A stretch of 64,000 nt of DNA from JAWXBT01 sp964523015 (GTDB lineage Bacteria; Bdellovibrionota_C; UBA2361; J135), in the NCBI GenBank assembly GCA_964523015.1, contig CAZFXN010000005.1:19779-83778 (forward strand), read 5' to 3'. Positions 36,545-44,178 of this stretch are shown in pieces. The notes under the pieces are model-generated. The model saw only the letters and a program-made list of their open reading frames with translations, did not search any database and was not told the origin of the DNA. A program made the position numbers and the translations under genes. Every line of letters begins with the position of its first letter. Position 1 is the first letter of the stretch.

Positions 36545-37999
36545 ATGAAGGAACAAGGGGCAAAGGATGTGCGCTACAAAAAGCCAGCATCACTCTCATG
36601 TGATCAGATACCGTCACTTTTAATTAGAATTTCTTCCTTCTCAGTACCTACAATCGCCATAGGATGCTTATCCCTCCTTTGTCTTATGTTTTTCATCTTA
36701 TCAAATATCGGTGTTGATAATAATTCTCTTTTGCTACTCCTTTACGGTGCTGTTATAGGAGTTCTTGTAATCTCATTTATACTAATTACATTACTTTTAA
36801 CACGGTCCGCTAATACTCAAAAAACTGAAAAATCCTTCGAAAATTTGCCACTTTTAAGCAGAATTGCCCCAGAAAATTTTACTGATAACCTTACCGCAAC
36901 AGAGACAAAAGATATTATCGATCGACACAAAACTCTTACGGAAAATTTGGCTGCTTCAGTCGTAATTAGAAACAAGGACAGCCACATTACCTATTGCAGT
37001 CCATATACTGAAGTTTTGACTGGGTACCCTCTTTCAAACATTTATGGTTCAAATGAAGATTTTTTTGTTACCTCTGCACACGAGGAGGATCGCGATAAAT
37101 TTAAACGGGCTCTTTTACTTAGCAAGCAAGGAGAGGCTTTTCAATTTCGCTATAGATTCTTCCATAAAACTGGAATTGAAATGTGGGCAGAGATGAGAAC
37201 AGTTCCTGTAATAGGTACTGAAGGAACCGTAGTTGCTACTTTATCAATTACCTTAGACGTTACTGGTACAGTACGATATCAACAGCAAGTTGAAGAAAGA
37301 AATAAAGACCTAAATGATTTTTCTTATATGATTTCACATGACTTAAAGGCTCCAATATTTACAATTAAAGGAATGTTGAACGTATTACACACTGATTACA
37401 AAGATAAATTTGCTGATGAATCTGCAACAATTTTAGACCATATTAGTAGCGCTGCAGATCGGCTTAGCTCGCTGGTTAATGCTGTTCTTGAGTACTCAAA
37501 AGTGACAAATCGACAAAGCTCTAATGAACCAGTTCCGCTTGGAGAGGTCATTAATGAAGTCATTAATGATTATACAGCTCAAATAAAAGAGTCTGATTCC
37601 AAAGTATCGTTCTCTAGCATGCCCTGTAGCGTTGTTGGTGACCGGCTTATGATTTATCAGATTTTTAGCAATCTGATTGGCAATGCAATAAAATATAGGG
37701 ACCCAAATAAGCAAACTTTGATTTCGATAGAGGGAAGTGAAACATCACGAAGTTATTTTACTGTAACAATAACTGACAATGGAATTGGTATTCCATCTGA
37801 TAAACTTGATGACATATTTAGACCATTTAAACGTGTAAATAGTTCTGATATTGAAGGATCTGGGATTGGTCTTGCCTGCGTAAAAAAACTCATACACAAA
37901 CTTAACGGCAAACTATCCGTATCTAGTACTCTAGGAAGTGGCAGTTCATTTTCAATAACACTGCCGATCTACCACCATTCTTTGTATACTCAGCCATAG
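36545..37999 (+). CDS. Membrane-bound PAS-domain sensor histidine kinase
   Basis: 484 residues. Two membrane helices (about 35-60 and 66-90) with almost no periplasmic loop suggest sensing within the membrane or by the cytoplasmic PAS domain (about 140-245, SHITYCSPYTEVLTGYPLSN, with a PAC motif FHKTGIEMWAEM). HisKA has the phospho-acceptor His in FSYMISHDLKAPI. HATPase_c has N-box NLIGNAIKYRD, G1 ITDNGIGIP, F-box FRPFKR and G2 GSGIGLACVKK. No response regulator is adjacent; the HDOD protein encoded immediately upstream is the likely partner. Confidence 0.9.
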   Translation: MKEQGAKDVRYKKPASLSCDQIPSLLIRISSFSVPTIAIGCLSLLCLMFFILSNIGVDNNSLLLLLYGAVIGVLVISFILITLLLTRSANTQKTEKSFENLPLLSRIAPENFTDNLTATETKDIIDRHKTLTENLAASVVIRNKDSHITYCSPYTEVLTGYPLSNIYGSNEDFFVTSAHEEDRDKFKRALLLSKQGEAFQFRYRFFHKTGIEMWAEMRTVPVIGTEGTVVATLSITLDVTGTVRYQQQVEERNKDLNDFSYMISHDLKAPIFTIKGMLNVLHTDYKDKFADESATILDHISSAADRLSSLVNAVLEYSKVTNRQSSNEPVPLGEVINEVINDYTAQIKESDSKVSFSSMPCSVVGDRLMIYQIFSNLIGNAIKYRDPNKQTLISIEGSETSRSYFTVTITDNGIGIPSDKLDDIFRPFKRVNSSDIEGSGIGLACVKKLIHKLNGKLSVSSTLGSGSSFSITLPIYHHSLYTQP

Positions 38000-38005
38000 T
38001 ATTTC

Positions 38006-38030
38006 AAAAAAAGAACCTGGTACCTTTAAA
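38006..38030 (-). repeat. Palindromic repeat after the kinase gene (copy j)
   Basis: Plus-strand AAAAA-AAGAACCTGGTACC-TTTAAA, i.e. the family in minus orientation, 6 bp past the histidine kinase stop codon. Confidence 0.85.
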
Positions 38031-38122
38031 AATGCTTTTGGCATGTTTTGTGCTCTATCTGAACTAAGAGGCCAAGGTAGGCGTCGAAATTTTCACGATA
38101 ATTCCAAGGAGGAATATTAGTC

Positions 38123-39088
38123 ATGTATGTTGACAGCACGATAAAAGACCAATCAATTCCAGGCGTTATAACTAAGTCTGCAACTTCTCCAAAGGAGAAA
38201 GTAGAGGAAGACAAAACAAAACCCCAAACAAGTGACGGCAATTTTGAGCAAGTTTTAACAAGAATGTTAACCCCTAATGGGCAAAATGAAGTCAGTGAAG
38301 AGGAACTTTTTGCCGGCATTTTAGGAGAGCGAATAACAAAACTTAAAGGAGATGAAGCTGGTGTGGCTTTTAGTGAAAAGCTAGCAGCAAGCAAAGAATC
38401 TCTTAAACGTCATGATGGTTTTGTTTCAGTAGAAGAAGCTGCTAGAGCTGCGATGAAGGAACTTGTTGCTGACGGCACATTGACCGAATCAGAAGCCAGC
38501 GGAATGCATGCTCAAGCCTTTAAGGCGGCACAACTAGATGACAACCATGAAGCATTATTTGACAATCGTGGAGGTCCTGGAGATCCAACAATAGCAGTTT
38601 CTCAACTAGAAGCTGCTCTTCTTTCTGCAAGGACGATAATTGAAAAAATTGACTCTGGTGAAGACACAATTGGTGAATTGGGCTTATCTGTAGGTAATAC
38701 AGGTCTTCCAAACGTAAAGGTGACAACATTAGATGATGGCACACTCTCTTCGTCTACTATCACAGATGCTACGGATGTGGAGAAAGGAAATCCACAAGAC
38801 GGCCCTGAGGGATTCTTATTTAAACCAATTTCTGAAAGCAACGGTAATTTAGTGGTGCTTATGCCACACAGACTCAAAGAGCAGATTGAATCGGTCCTTC
38901 TAAGAGATCTTGATGGTAATGAGATTGAAACCGGTAAGTCTACTGGATATGCAAATGGCGATCGCGAACACTTTAGATTTTCAAAACCAGGTGGTGAGTA
39001 CGGTTCCGATATTACAGTTGAAGCCAAATTTAAAGATGGCTCAGTGGAACAGTTCTCAATCCCTAACCCATCTGAGAGGTATGACTGA
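38123..39088 (+). CDS. Uncharacterised protein upstream of motAB
   Basis: 321 residues, strong AAGGAGG 10 nt before the ATG. No signal peptide or membrane helix. The first ~60 residues are charged and probably disordered. Residues 60-170 are helical (EELFAGILGERITKLKG, FVSVEEAARAAMKELVADG). The C-terminal ~100 residues look beta-rich (FLFKPISESNGNLVVLMPHR, SVLLRDLDGNEIETG, HFRFSKPGGEYGSDITVEAK). I do not recognise the family. The position 200 bp before motA suggests a flagellar or motility role, for example an exported rod/hook-length or scaffold protein, but that is context only. A weak sigma-28-like element (TAAG, 14 nt, GTCGAAAT) lies at 38065-38090. Confidence 0.65.
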   Translation: MYVDSTIKDQSIPGVITKSATSPKEKVEEDKTKPQTSDGNFEQVLTRMLTPNGQNEVSEEELFAGILGERITKLKGDEAGVAFSEKLAASKESLKRHDGFVSVEEAARAAMKELVADGTLTESEASGMHAQAFKAAQLDDNHEALFDNRGGPGDPTIAVSQLEAALLSARTIIEKIDSGEDTIGELGLSVGNTGLPNVKVTTLDDGTLSSSTITDATDVEKGNPQDGPEGFLFKPISESNGNLVVLMPHRLKEQIESVLLRDLDGNEIETGKSTGYANGDREHFRFSKPGGEYGSDITVEAKFKDGSVEQFSIPNPSERYD

Positions 39089-39108
39089 GATTAAAATCAC
39101 CGAAAAAT

Positions 39109-39129
39109 AAAAGAACCTGGTACCTTTTT
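39109..39129 (-). repeat. Palindromic repeat (copy k)
   Basis: AA-AAGAACCTGGTACC-TTTTT, 20 bp after the stop of the unknown gene. A second copy follows within 60 bp. Confidence 0.85.
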
Positions 39130-39186
39130 GAGCTTACTACCTCAGAAGTACCGGGGACAATTCATATTCTACTGTAATGATTAATT

Positions 39187-39204
39187 AAAAAAGAACCTGG
39201 TACC
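39187..39204 (-). repeat. Palindromic repeat (copy l)
   Basis: AAAA-AAGAACCTGGTACC, right arm degraded (GTTATT instead of TTTTT). With copy k it makes a same-orientation doublet, as in BIME-like REP clusters, upstream of motA. Confidence 0.8.
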
Positions 39205-39237
39205 GTTATTTCAAAACGGTGTTAGGGATGTTTCTTT

Positions 39238-39264
39238 TAAGAATCTAGCGGTTATTCCCGATTG
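39238..39264 (+). promoter_or_regulatory. Sigma-28-like promoter upstream of motA
   Basis: TAAG at 39238-39241, 15 nt, then CCCGATTG at 39257-39264, compared with the TAAA-N15-GCCGATAA consensus. The spacing is exact and six of eight -10 bases match. It lies 26 bp upstream of the motA ATG at 39291. Confidence 0.5.
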
Positions 39265-39290
39265 TTATATGTGAAGTCCCGTTTCTATGG

Positions 39291-40181
39291 ATGGGCACTC
39301 ATTTATCAAAGGGAATTGATTCTGTGGGCAATATTGTAAGCATGATTGGTGTTACCGTTTGCGTGCTTGTGGGCTTTGTCGGCCCAGGCGGCCCAATCCC
39401 AATTCTATTTCAACCATTCGAACTTGTCGTTATCGTAGGTTCCGGAATTTTTACAATAGTAGGTTCCTGTACCGGGCCCGTTTTTAAAGTCACAATGGAT
39501 GGACTAAAACAGGTTCTTAAAGGAAGTGGTGTCAGCAAAGCAATGTATATGGATCTTCTTGGCCTAATGGCAAACGTCTTTGACGTTATGAGAAAAGAAG
39601 GTGTACTCGGTATTGAAGAAGATCTAAACGATATTCATAAAAGCCCGCGTTTTAACAAATATCCAAAAGCATCACATGATCATCATCTAATGGATAGTTT
39701 CACCGGTGCTCTACGACTCTTTGTAGACGGTGTTGTGAACTCCTATGACCTTGAAAAAATGATGGATGCAGAAAATGAAGTGCATCATGAAGAGGTGGCA
39801 ATTGGCCCATCAGTCGTTAATAAACTTGCTGATGCACTCCCTGCTCTTGGTATCGTAGCTGCCGTGCTAGGTGTTATTATCACCATGCAACATCTTGATG
39901 GCCCGCCTACTGAGATCGGTCACCACGTTGCCGCTGCTCTAGTAGGAACCATGTTAGGTATCTTGCTGTCTTATGGATACGTTTCTCCAGTCGCTAATAA
40001 AATGGATAATATCAACCGTGAACAAAGCGGCCTTTATAAGTGTGTACAAGCAGGACTTGTAGCCTTTGCTGGAGGATCTCCACCAGCTGTCGCCCTAGAA
40101 TTCGCTCGTAAAACAATTCCAGGTGTATTTAGGCCAACAGCCACAGAACTTGAAGAATTGATTAAAGCCTCTAAAGGCTAA
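39291..40181 (+). CDS. motA: Flagellar motor stator protein MotA
   Basis: 296 residues, four membrane helices. ILFQPFELVVIVGSGIFTIV matches TM2. FVDGVVNSYDLEKMMDAE is the cytoplasmic segment contacting FliG. ADALPALGIVAAVLGVIITM and GTMLGILLSYGYVSPVANKM are TM3 and TM4 with the conserved prolines for torque coupling. With MotB it forms the proton (or sodium) channel that turns the flagellum. ATG at 39291 has no clear Shine-Dalgarno; a GTG at 39324 with AAAGGGA 8 nt upstream is an alternative start. motB follows after 19 bp. Confidence 0.95.
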   Translation: MGTHLSKGIDSVGNIVSMIGVTVCVLVGFVGPGGPIPILFQPFELVVIVGSGIFTIVGSCTGPVFKVTMDGLKQVLKGSGVSKAMYMDLLGLMANVFDVMRKEGVLGIEEDLNDIHKSPRFNKYPKASHDHHLMDSFTGALRLFVDGVVNSYDLEKMMDAENEVHHEEVAIGPSVVNKLADALPALGIVAAVLGVIITMQHLDGPPTEIGHHVAAALVGTMLGILLSYGYVSPVANKMDNINREQSGLYKCVQAGLVAFAGGSPPAVALEFARKTIPGVFRPTATELEELIKASKG

Positions 40182-40200
40182 TAATTAATGGAATAGCCCC

Positions 40201-41481
40201 ATGGCCGACGGAAAACCAATTATTGTCATCAAGAAAAAGGGTGGGCACGGCGGTCACCACGGTGGTGCTTGGAAAATCGCCTATGCCGACTTCGTAACTG
40301 CGATGATGTGTTTCTTCATGGTGATGTGGCTGGTTAACACGGCCGACGTTGTTACCAAAGAAAATATCGCTTCATATTTCCGCCGTCCTGGTATCTTTGA
40401 TACCGGTTCCGGTACCCCTCTTATGATGGGTCAATCCGGTATTCTTGAGGAGGCTTTCAGTCCAAGTACAAAATTTAAAGCAGGAACCCAAGGTGGTAAA
40501 AATGACACCGAAGAAGGTGGTGGCAAAGGTGAGGAAGCCGGTAAGCTAAGTACACTTGGCGGCGAAGAGGATCCAGGCCTTGGTGCTGGCCAAGGTGGCG
40601 ACAAGGACACCAACGTAGTTCAGGAAGTAGTAGGTCCAGAAGGAGAACAAAACAGTGATCAGGAATTTCAAATTGAGCCTTCAGATGGACAGGTACAGCA
40701 ATTTGAGCAGACTGCTCAGGAAATTAAGACGCTAGTAGCTGGCTCTCCAGAGCTTCAAGATCTCCTTGGTGTAGTTGATGTAAAGCTTGAGGCCGATGGG
40801 TTAAATATTGAAATTGTAGATACAGAGAAAACGTCAATGTTTATGGTCGGAAGTGCCAGAGTATTACCTGATGCCGAAGCGGCATTTAGTAAACTCGCTA
40901 AAATTATTGCAAAATTAAATAACACTGTAGATATTGTAGGGCATACCGATTCGCGCCGTTATCCTCAAGAGGATCGAGGTTACAGCAATTGGGATTTATC
41001 TGCAGATCGCGCTAACTCTGCCAGACGAATTCTTCAAGCCCAAGGGTTTGAAAGCAAACAAATCAATAGTGTTGTTGGAATGGCCGATAGACTTCTTAGA
41101 AAATCGGAGAATTCACTCGATGCAACAAACCGTCGAATCTCACTTAAAGTACGATTCAATGCCACAAGTTCCACTGAGCTCTCTTCTGAAGAGATCAAGG
41201 AGAGGCTATCTAATCCTAATCTAAGCAAAAAATCTCTAAGTGGAAATAAGATTTCACAAACGCAAAGTATCCCAGTGAAACCTCAACCAACTCCTCCTCC
41301 ACCTGAACCAGCCCATATCTTTACACCAAAGGAGATCATTCATGCTGCAAGAAAGCAGCATAAAGATCGAATTATTTTACCTAAAGATCGAGTTCCAGGT
41401 GTACCTTACGTACCAAGTAAGAAAGATAAGATCTTTAATGATATACCAGTAATTGCACCTGGTGATCCTTTCGGATTCTAA
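40201..41481 (+). CDS. motB: Flagellar motor stator protein MotB
   Basis: 426 residues. A basic N-terminus is followed by the channel helix WKIAYADFVTAMMCFFMVMW with the proton-carrying Asp. A long Gly/Glu-rich linker follows (about 85-160). The OmpA-like peptidoglycan-binding domain (about 195-315) contains VDIVGHTDSRRYP, NWDLSADRANSARRIL and NRRISLKVRF. Beyond it is a proline-rich C-terminal tail of about 100 residues, longer than in enteric MotB. The linker and tail are unusual in size; the core is standard. Confidence 0.95.
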   Translation: MADGKPIIVIKKKGGHGGHHGGAWKIAYADFVTAMMCFFMVMWLVNTADVVTKENIASYFRRPGIFDTGSGTPLMMGQSGILEEAFSPSTKFKAGTQGGKNDTEEGGGKGEEAGKLSTLGGEEDPGLGAGQGGDKDTNVVQEVVGPEGEQNSDQEFQIEPSDGQVQQFEQTAQEIKTLVAGSPELQDLLGVVDVKLEADGLNIEIVDTEKTSMFMVGSARVLPDAEAAFSKLAKIIAKLNNTVDIVGHTDSRRYPQEDRGYSNWDLSADRANSARRILQAQGFESKQINSVVGMADRLLRKSENSLDATNRRISLKVRFNATSSTELSSEEIKERLSNPNLSKKSLSGNKISQTQSIPVKPQPTPPPPEPAHIFTPKEIIHAARKQHKDRIILPKDRVPGVPYVPSKKDKIFNDIPVIAPGDPFGF

Positions 41482-41551
41482 AGCCCTTTAGCGTCTTAGA
41501 TTTCTATAAGCCCTCTTTTCCATAGTAACTGTTCTATGCAATCATCTATTA

Positions 41552-41947
41552 ATGAACTACCAAATAAGTTACCAAAAAATTCTTGCTATTTCATCACTAT
41601 TACTTGCTTTGGCGGTAATTTTAGGAGCTTTTGGTGCACATGCTTTAGCTACAAGATTAAGTGCATATCAATTAGATATCTGGCAAAAAGCTAATTTTTA
41701 TCATTTCATTCATGCTCTGGCCCTCTTTTGTATATCAATTTTAGTCCCGCTTAATCTGTTGATCCCTGCAACCTATAAAGTTGTCGCTCTAGCAATGCTA
41801 ATAGGTATAGTTATATTTTCCGGTTCTTTATACGCCCTAGCTCTTACTAATATTAAAATTCTAGGAGCGATCACGCCATTTGGTGGACTCTCGTTTATTT
41901 TGGGCTGGCTCTATCTTGGGATAACTCTGCTGAAAGCGAAGACTTAG
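41552..41947 (+). CDS. DUF423 (YgdD-family) small membrane protein
   Basis: 131 residues, four membrane helices. LGAFGAHAL and FYHFIHALALF, then PFGGLSFILGWLYLG, are the signatures of DUF423/YgdD proteins, whose function is not known. The 3' end overlaps the 3' end of the convergent aminotransferase gene by 53 bp, an unusually long tail-to-tail overlap. Upstream spacing from motB is 70 bp. Confidence 0.85.
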   Translation: MNYQISYQKILAISSLLLALAVILGAFGAHALATRLSAYQLDIWQKANFYHFIHALALFCISILVPLNLLIPATYKVVALAMLIGIVIFSGSLYALALTNIKILGAITPFGGLSFILGWLYLGITLLKAKT

Positions 41948-43439
41948 ATTCAAAATTTAATTTTTTTTTAAAATACTCAATCGCTTCTCTTACTGCCCCT
42001 ACCACGAGGTCAATCTCTGCTGAAGTACTCCAAAAATGTGGGGTGAATCTTAAAGAATTTGGACCACCGTGGATAACATTAATACCATTTCTGCGCATGT
42101 ATTCCTCTGCTCCACCGTGTCCGAGAACTCTAAAATGATCAGGATTCAGCTCTACACCAAAAAGGAGACCTGTGCCCTGTACTTTAGTTATCATATTTGG
42201 CATCTCTAATTGTAATTTTCTAAATTTATCGAGATATTCCTTCCCCTTTGATTCAATATTAATAGCAAGTTCAGGTGTTGTTTTTTCAAGAACTGATTGA
42301 GCAACATCGAGAGCACGTGGATTGGCAGTCATAGTGTTGCCATACAGTCCAACTTTATAGCAATCCACTGCTTTTCTAGATAATCCAAGTACTGAAAGTG
42401 GAAACTGTCCCGCGTTAAGTGCTTTGGAGAATGTCTCCATGTCTGGCGGCTCAGCCCCTTCAAAACCAGGATAGTCAACAATACTTAAACAACCATGAGC
42501 TCTAAATCCAGCTTGGATTGAATCAATAACTAAAAATGCGTCGTGCTCCTTGGTAAGTTTTCTAGCAAGATCGTAGAACTGCCGTGTTAATGCACGCCCA
42601 GGATCCCCCTCTCCCATTACTGGTTCTAAGAAAAGAGCCTCAATATACAACTTTTCTGAGCGAGCTTTACTAAAAAGATCAGTCAAAGATTGCTCATTAT
42701 TAAGCTCAATCGTATGTAAATTATCTCTATCCCTAAAAGTTGCTAAGTATTTTTTATAATTCTTTATGCTTGAGTCAGACACTTGAGCAGCACTATCAGT
42801 TCTACCGTGAAATCCACCCTTGGCAGCAGCTATCCCAACTTTATAGTCCTCATACTTTCCTCTCGGATCAGTCATTATCCGAGTATGCGCATCTATAATT
42901 CTATAGCCAACAGTTACAGCCTCAGAGCCACTATTCATCCAAACAAACTTAGAGTACGGACAGCTTCCTTTTTTAAAGCCAATATGTTTTCTGAGTTCAA
43001 TATCGAGCCGTTTCTGGGCGAAGCTAGGTGTCATGATATTTGACATGACTTGTCGTTTATTAAGAGCTTTAAATATGAATTCTGGATTGTGACCAAACCC
43101 TAACATGCCGTAACCTCCTGCATCGTATAAAACAGCTCCATAAGCTGTAACGATCCACGGTCCCTGTGCGGTGAGCGGGATATAAGGACTTACCCCATCG
43201 GCTGAATAGAAATTTAAGATTCCAGATTGGAAATTTTTAAGGAGATCCTCCTCAGGTGACATCATTTCCTGACGCTCTTTTTCAGGTAACCCCTGCCAAA
43301 GTTGCCAAGCTTCAGTAATAGCTTCAGATAAGCCTGACCCATGGACTAGGAATTTAGATATAACCTCATCCGCTAGGCCAACTGTATGGGCTTTCCCTGT
43401 CTGACTTTTAATCTTTTTGAGTATCTCTAACGGTTCCAT
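41895..43439 (-). CDS. Class III aminotransferase, L-lysine 6-transaminase-like
   Basis: 514 residues. The PLP fold is marked by WMNSGSEAVTVGYRIID, LEPVMGEGDPGRALTRQFY, FLVIDSIQAGFRAHG (Asp that pairs with the pyridine nitrogen) and the Schiff-base Lys in METFSKALNAGQFPLSVLG. SKALNAGQ is characteristic of the lysine 6-transaminase (Lat) group rather than ornithine or GABA transaminases. The N-terminus has an extra ~60-residue helical lead. The likely reaction moves the epsilon-amino group of lysine to 2-oxoglutarate, but the specificity is inferred. Confidence 0.82.
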   Translation of the reverse strand: MEPLEILKKIKSQTGKAHTVGLADEVISKFLVHGSGLSEAITEAWQLWQGLPEKERQEMMSPEEDLLKNFQSGILNFYSADGVSPYIPLTAQGPWIVTAYGAVLYDAGGYGMLGFGHNPEFIFKALNKRQVMSNIMTPSFAQKRLDIELRKHIGFKKGSCPYSKFVWMNSGSEAVTVGYRIIDAHTRIMTDPRGKYEDYKVGIAAAKGGFHGRTDSAAQVSDSSIKNYKKYLATFRDRDNLHTIELNNEQSLTDLFSKARSEKLYIEALFLEPVMGEGDPGRALTRQFYDLARKLTKEHDAFLVIDSIQAGFRAHGCLSIVDYPGFEGAEPPDMETFSKALNAGQFPLSVLGLSRKAVDCYKVGLYGNTMTANPRALDVAQSVLEKTTPELAINIESKGKEYLDKFRKLQLEMPNMITKVQGTGLLFGVELNPDHFRVLGHGGAEEYMRRNGINVIHGGPNSLRFTPHFWSTSAEIDLVVGAVREAIEYFKKKLNFESKSSLSAELSQDRASPK

Positions 43440-43487
43440 ATAGCCCCATGATACTACCGAATCATCATCCCTACCATTTTCCCACTT

Positions 43488-43507
43488 AAAAGAACCTGGT
43501 ACCTTTA
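43488..43507 (-). repeat. Palindromic repeat (copy m)
   Basis: AAA-AGAACCTGGTACC-TTT in the divergent gap upstream of the aminotransferase gene, 49 bp from its start. It is the rightmost clear member of the cluster. Confidence 0.85.
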
Positions 43508-43515
43508 TTAGATGT

Positions 43516-43761
43516 ATGTCTCCTGTAAGACGGTCTGAGTTTGTCCAAGTCCTTATAATTATTAACGGTATTATAGGAAAGGCACTTGAGGGAATGGTCT
43601 TAATTGTAAGAGCGATAGAGCTATCTGTTTTTGGCCTAGTTCAAGGGGTTAGCTCTAGAGCCTGGTGTCACAGAGGGCCTAAGTTTGCTAAAGTTGAGAC
43701 GGTTATTGTAAAAGACATCGAAATTAAAAGTTTTACAAAATTTGAAATTCACAGATCTTAG
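43516..43761 (+). CDS. Hypothetical small protein upstream of biotinyl protein gene
   Basis: 81 residues, one moderately hydrophobic stretch (VQVLIIINGIIGKALEGMVL) and a basic C-terminus. Native AT-rich composition. It ends 3 bp before the next gene, which favours a real, coupled gene. Nothing in it is recognisable. A membrane subunit resembling OadG of a biotin-dependent decarboxylase is conceivable given the neighbour, but no conserved residue supports this. Confidence 0.35.
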   Translation: MSPVRRSEFVQVLIIINGIIGKALEGMVLIVRAIELSVFGLVQGVSSRAWCHRGPKFAKVETVIVKDIEIKSFTKFEIHRS

Positions 43762-43764
43762 ATT

Positions 43765-44157
43765 ATGAGACAATACGCAGTTAAAGTTAACGACAAAGAA
43801 TATCCAGTAACATTAATCTCTCGCCAGGGCGAGGTTATTGAATTTGAGATCGCCGGCAAAAATTACTCAACTAAAGTTTCACCAGCTATTAATTTAATTA
43901 ATGCCTCAGCTCTTCAAAATCAGACAACCTCCTCCTCTACCACAAATGGTAATATAAATGCTCCGATGCCTGGCATTATTGTCAGCATTGCAAAATCTGA
44001 GGATGACAAAGTTACAGCCGGAGATAATATCTTAGTCATTGAAGCGATGAAGATGGAGAACAACATCACTGCTTCAAAAACAGGTATCATTAAAAAAATT
44101 CATGTTAAAGCAGGCCAAGAAGTCGAAAACGGGCAACCACTCGTCACTATCGAATAA
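43765..44157 (+). CDS. Biotin carboxyl carrier protein (biotinyl/lipoyl domain)
   Basis: 130 residues. The C-terminal 75 residues are a complete biotinyl domain: NAPMPGIIVSIAK, then VIEAMKMEN with the Lys that receives biotin, and VKAGQEVENGQPLVTIE. The N-terminal half (KVNDKEYPVTLIS) resembles the start of acyl-CoA or oxaloacetate/methylmalonyl decarboxylase carrier subunits rather than AccB. The carboxylase or decarboxylase subunits it serves are not in this window. Confidence 0.9.
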   Translation: MRQYAVKVNDKEYPVTLISRQGEVIEFEIAGKNYSTKVSPAINLINASALQNQTTSSSTTNGNINAPMPGIIVSIAKSEDDKVTAGDNILVIEAMKMENNITASKTGIIKKIHVKAGQEVENGQPLVTIE

Positions 44158-44178
44158 ATTCTACAAAAATCGATTGGA

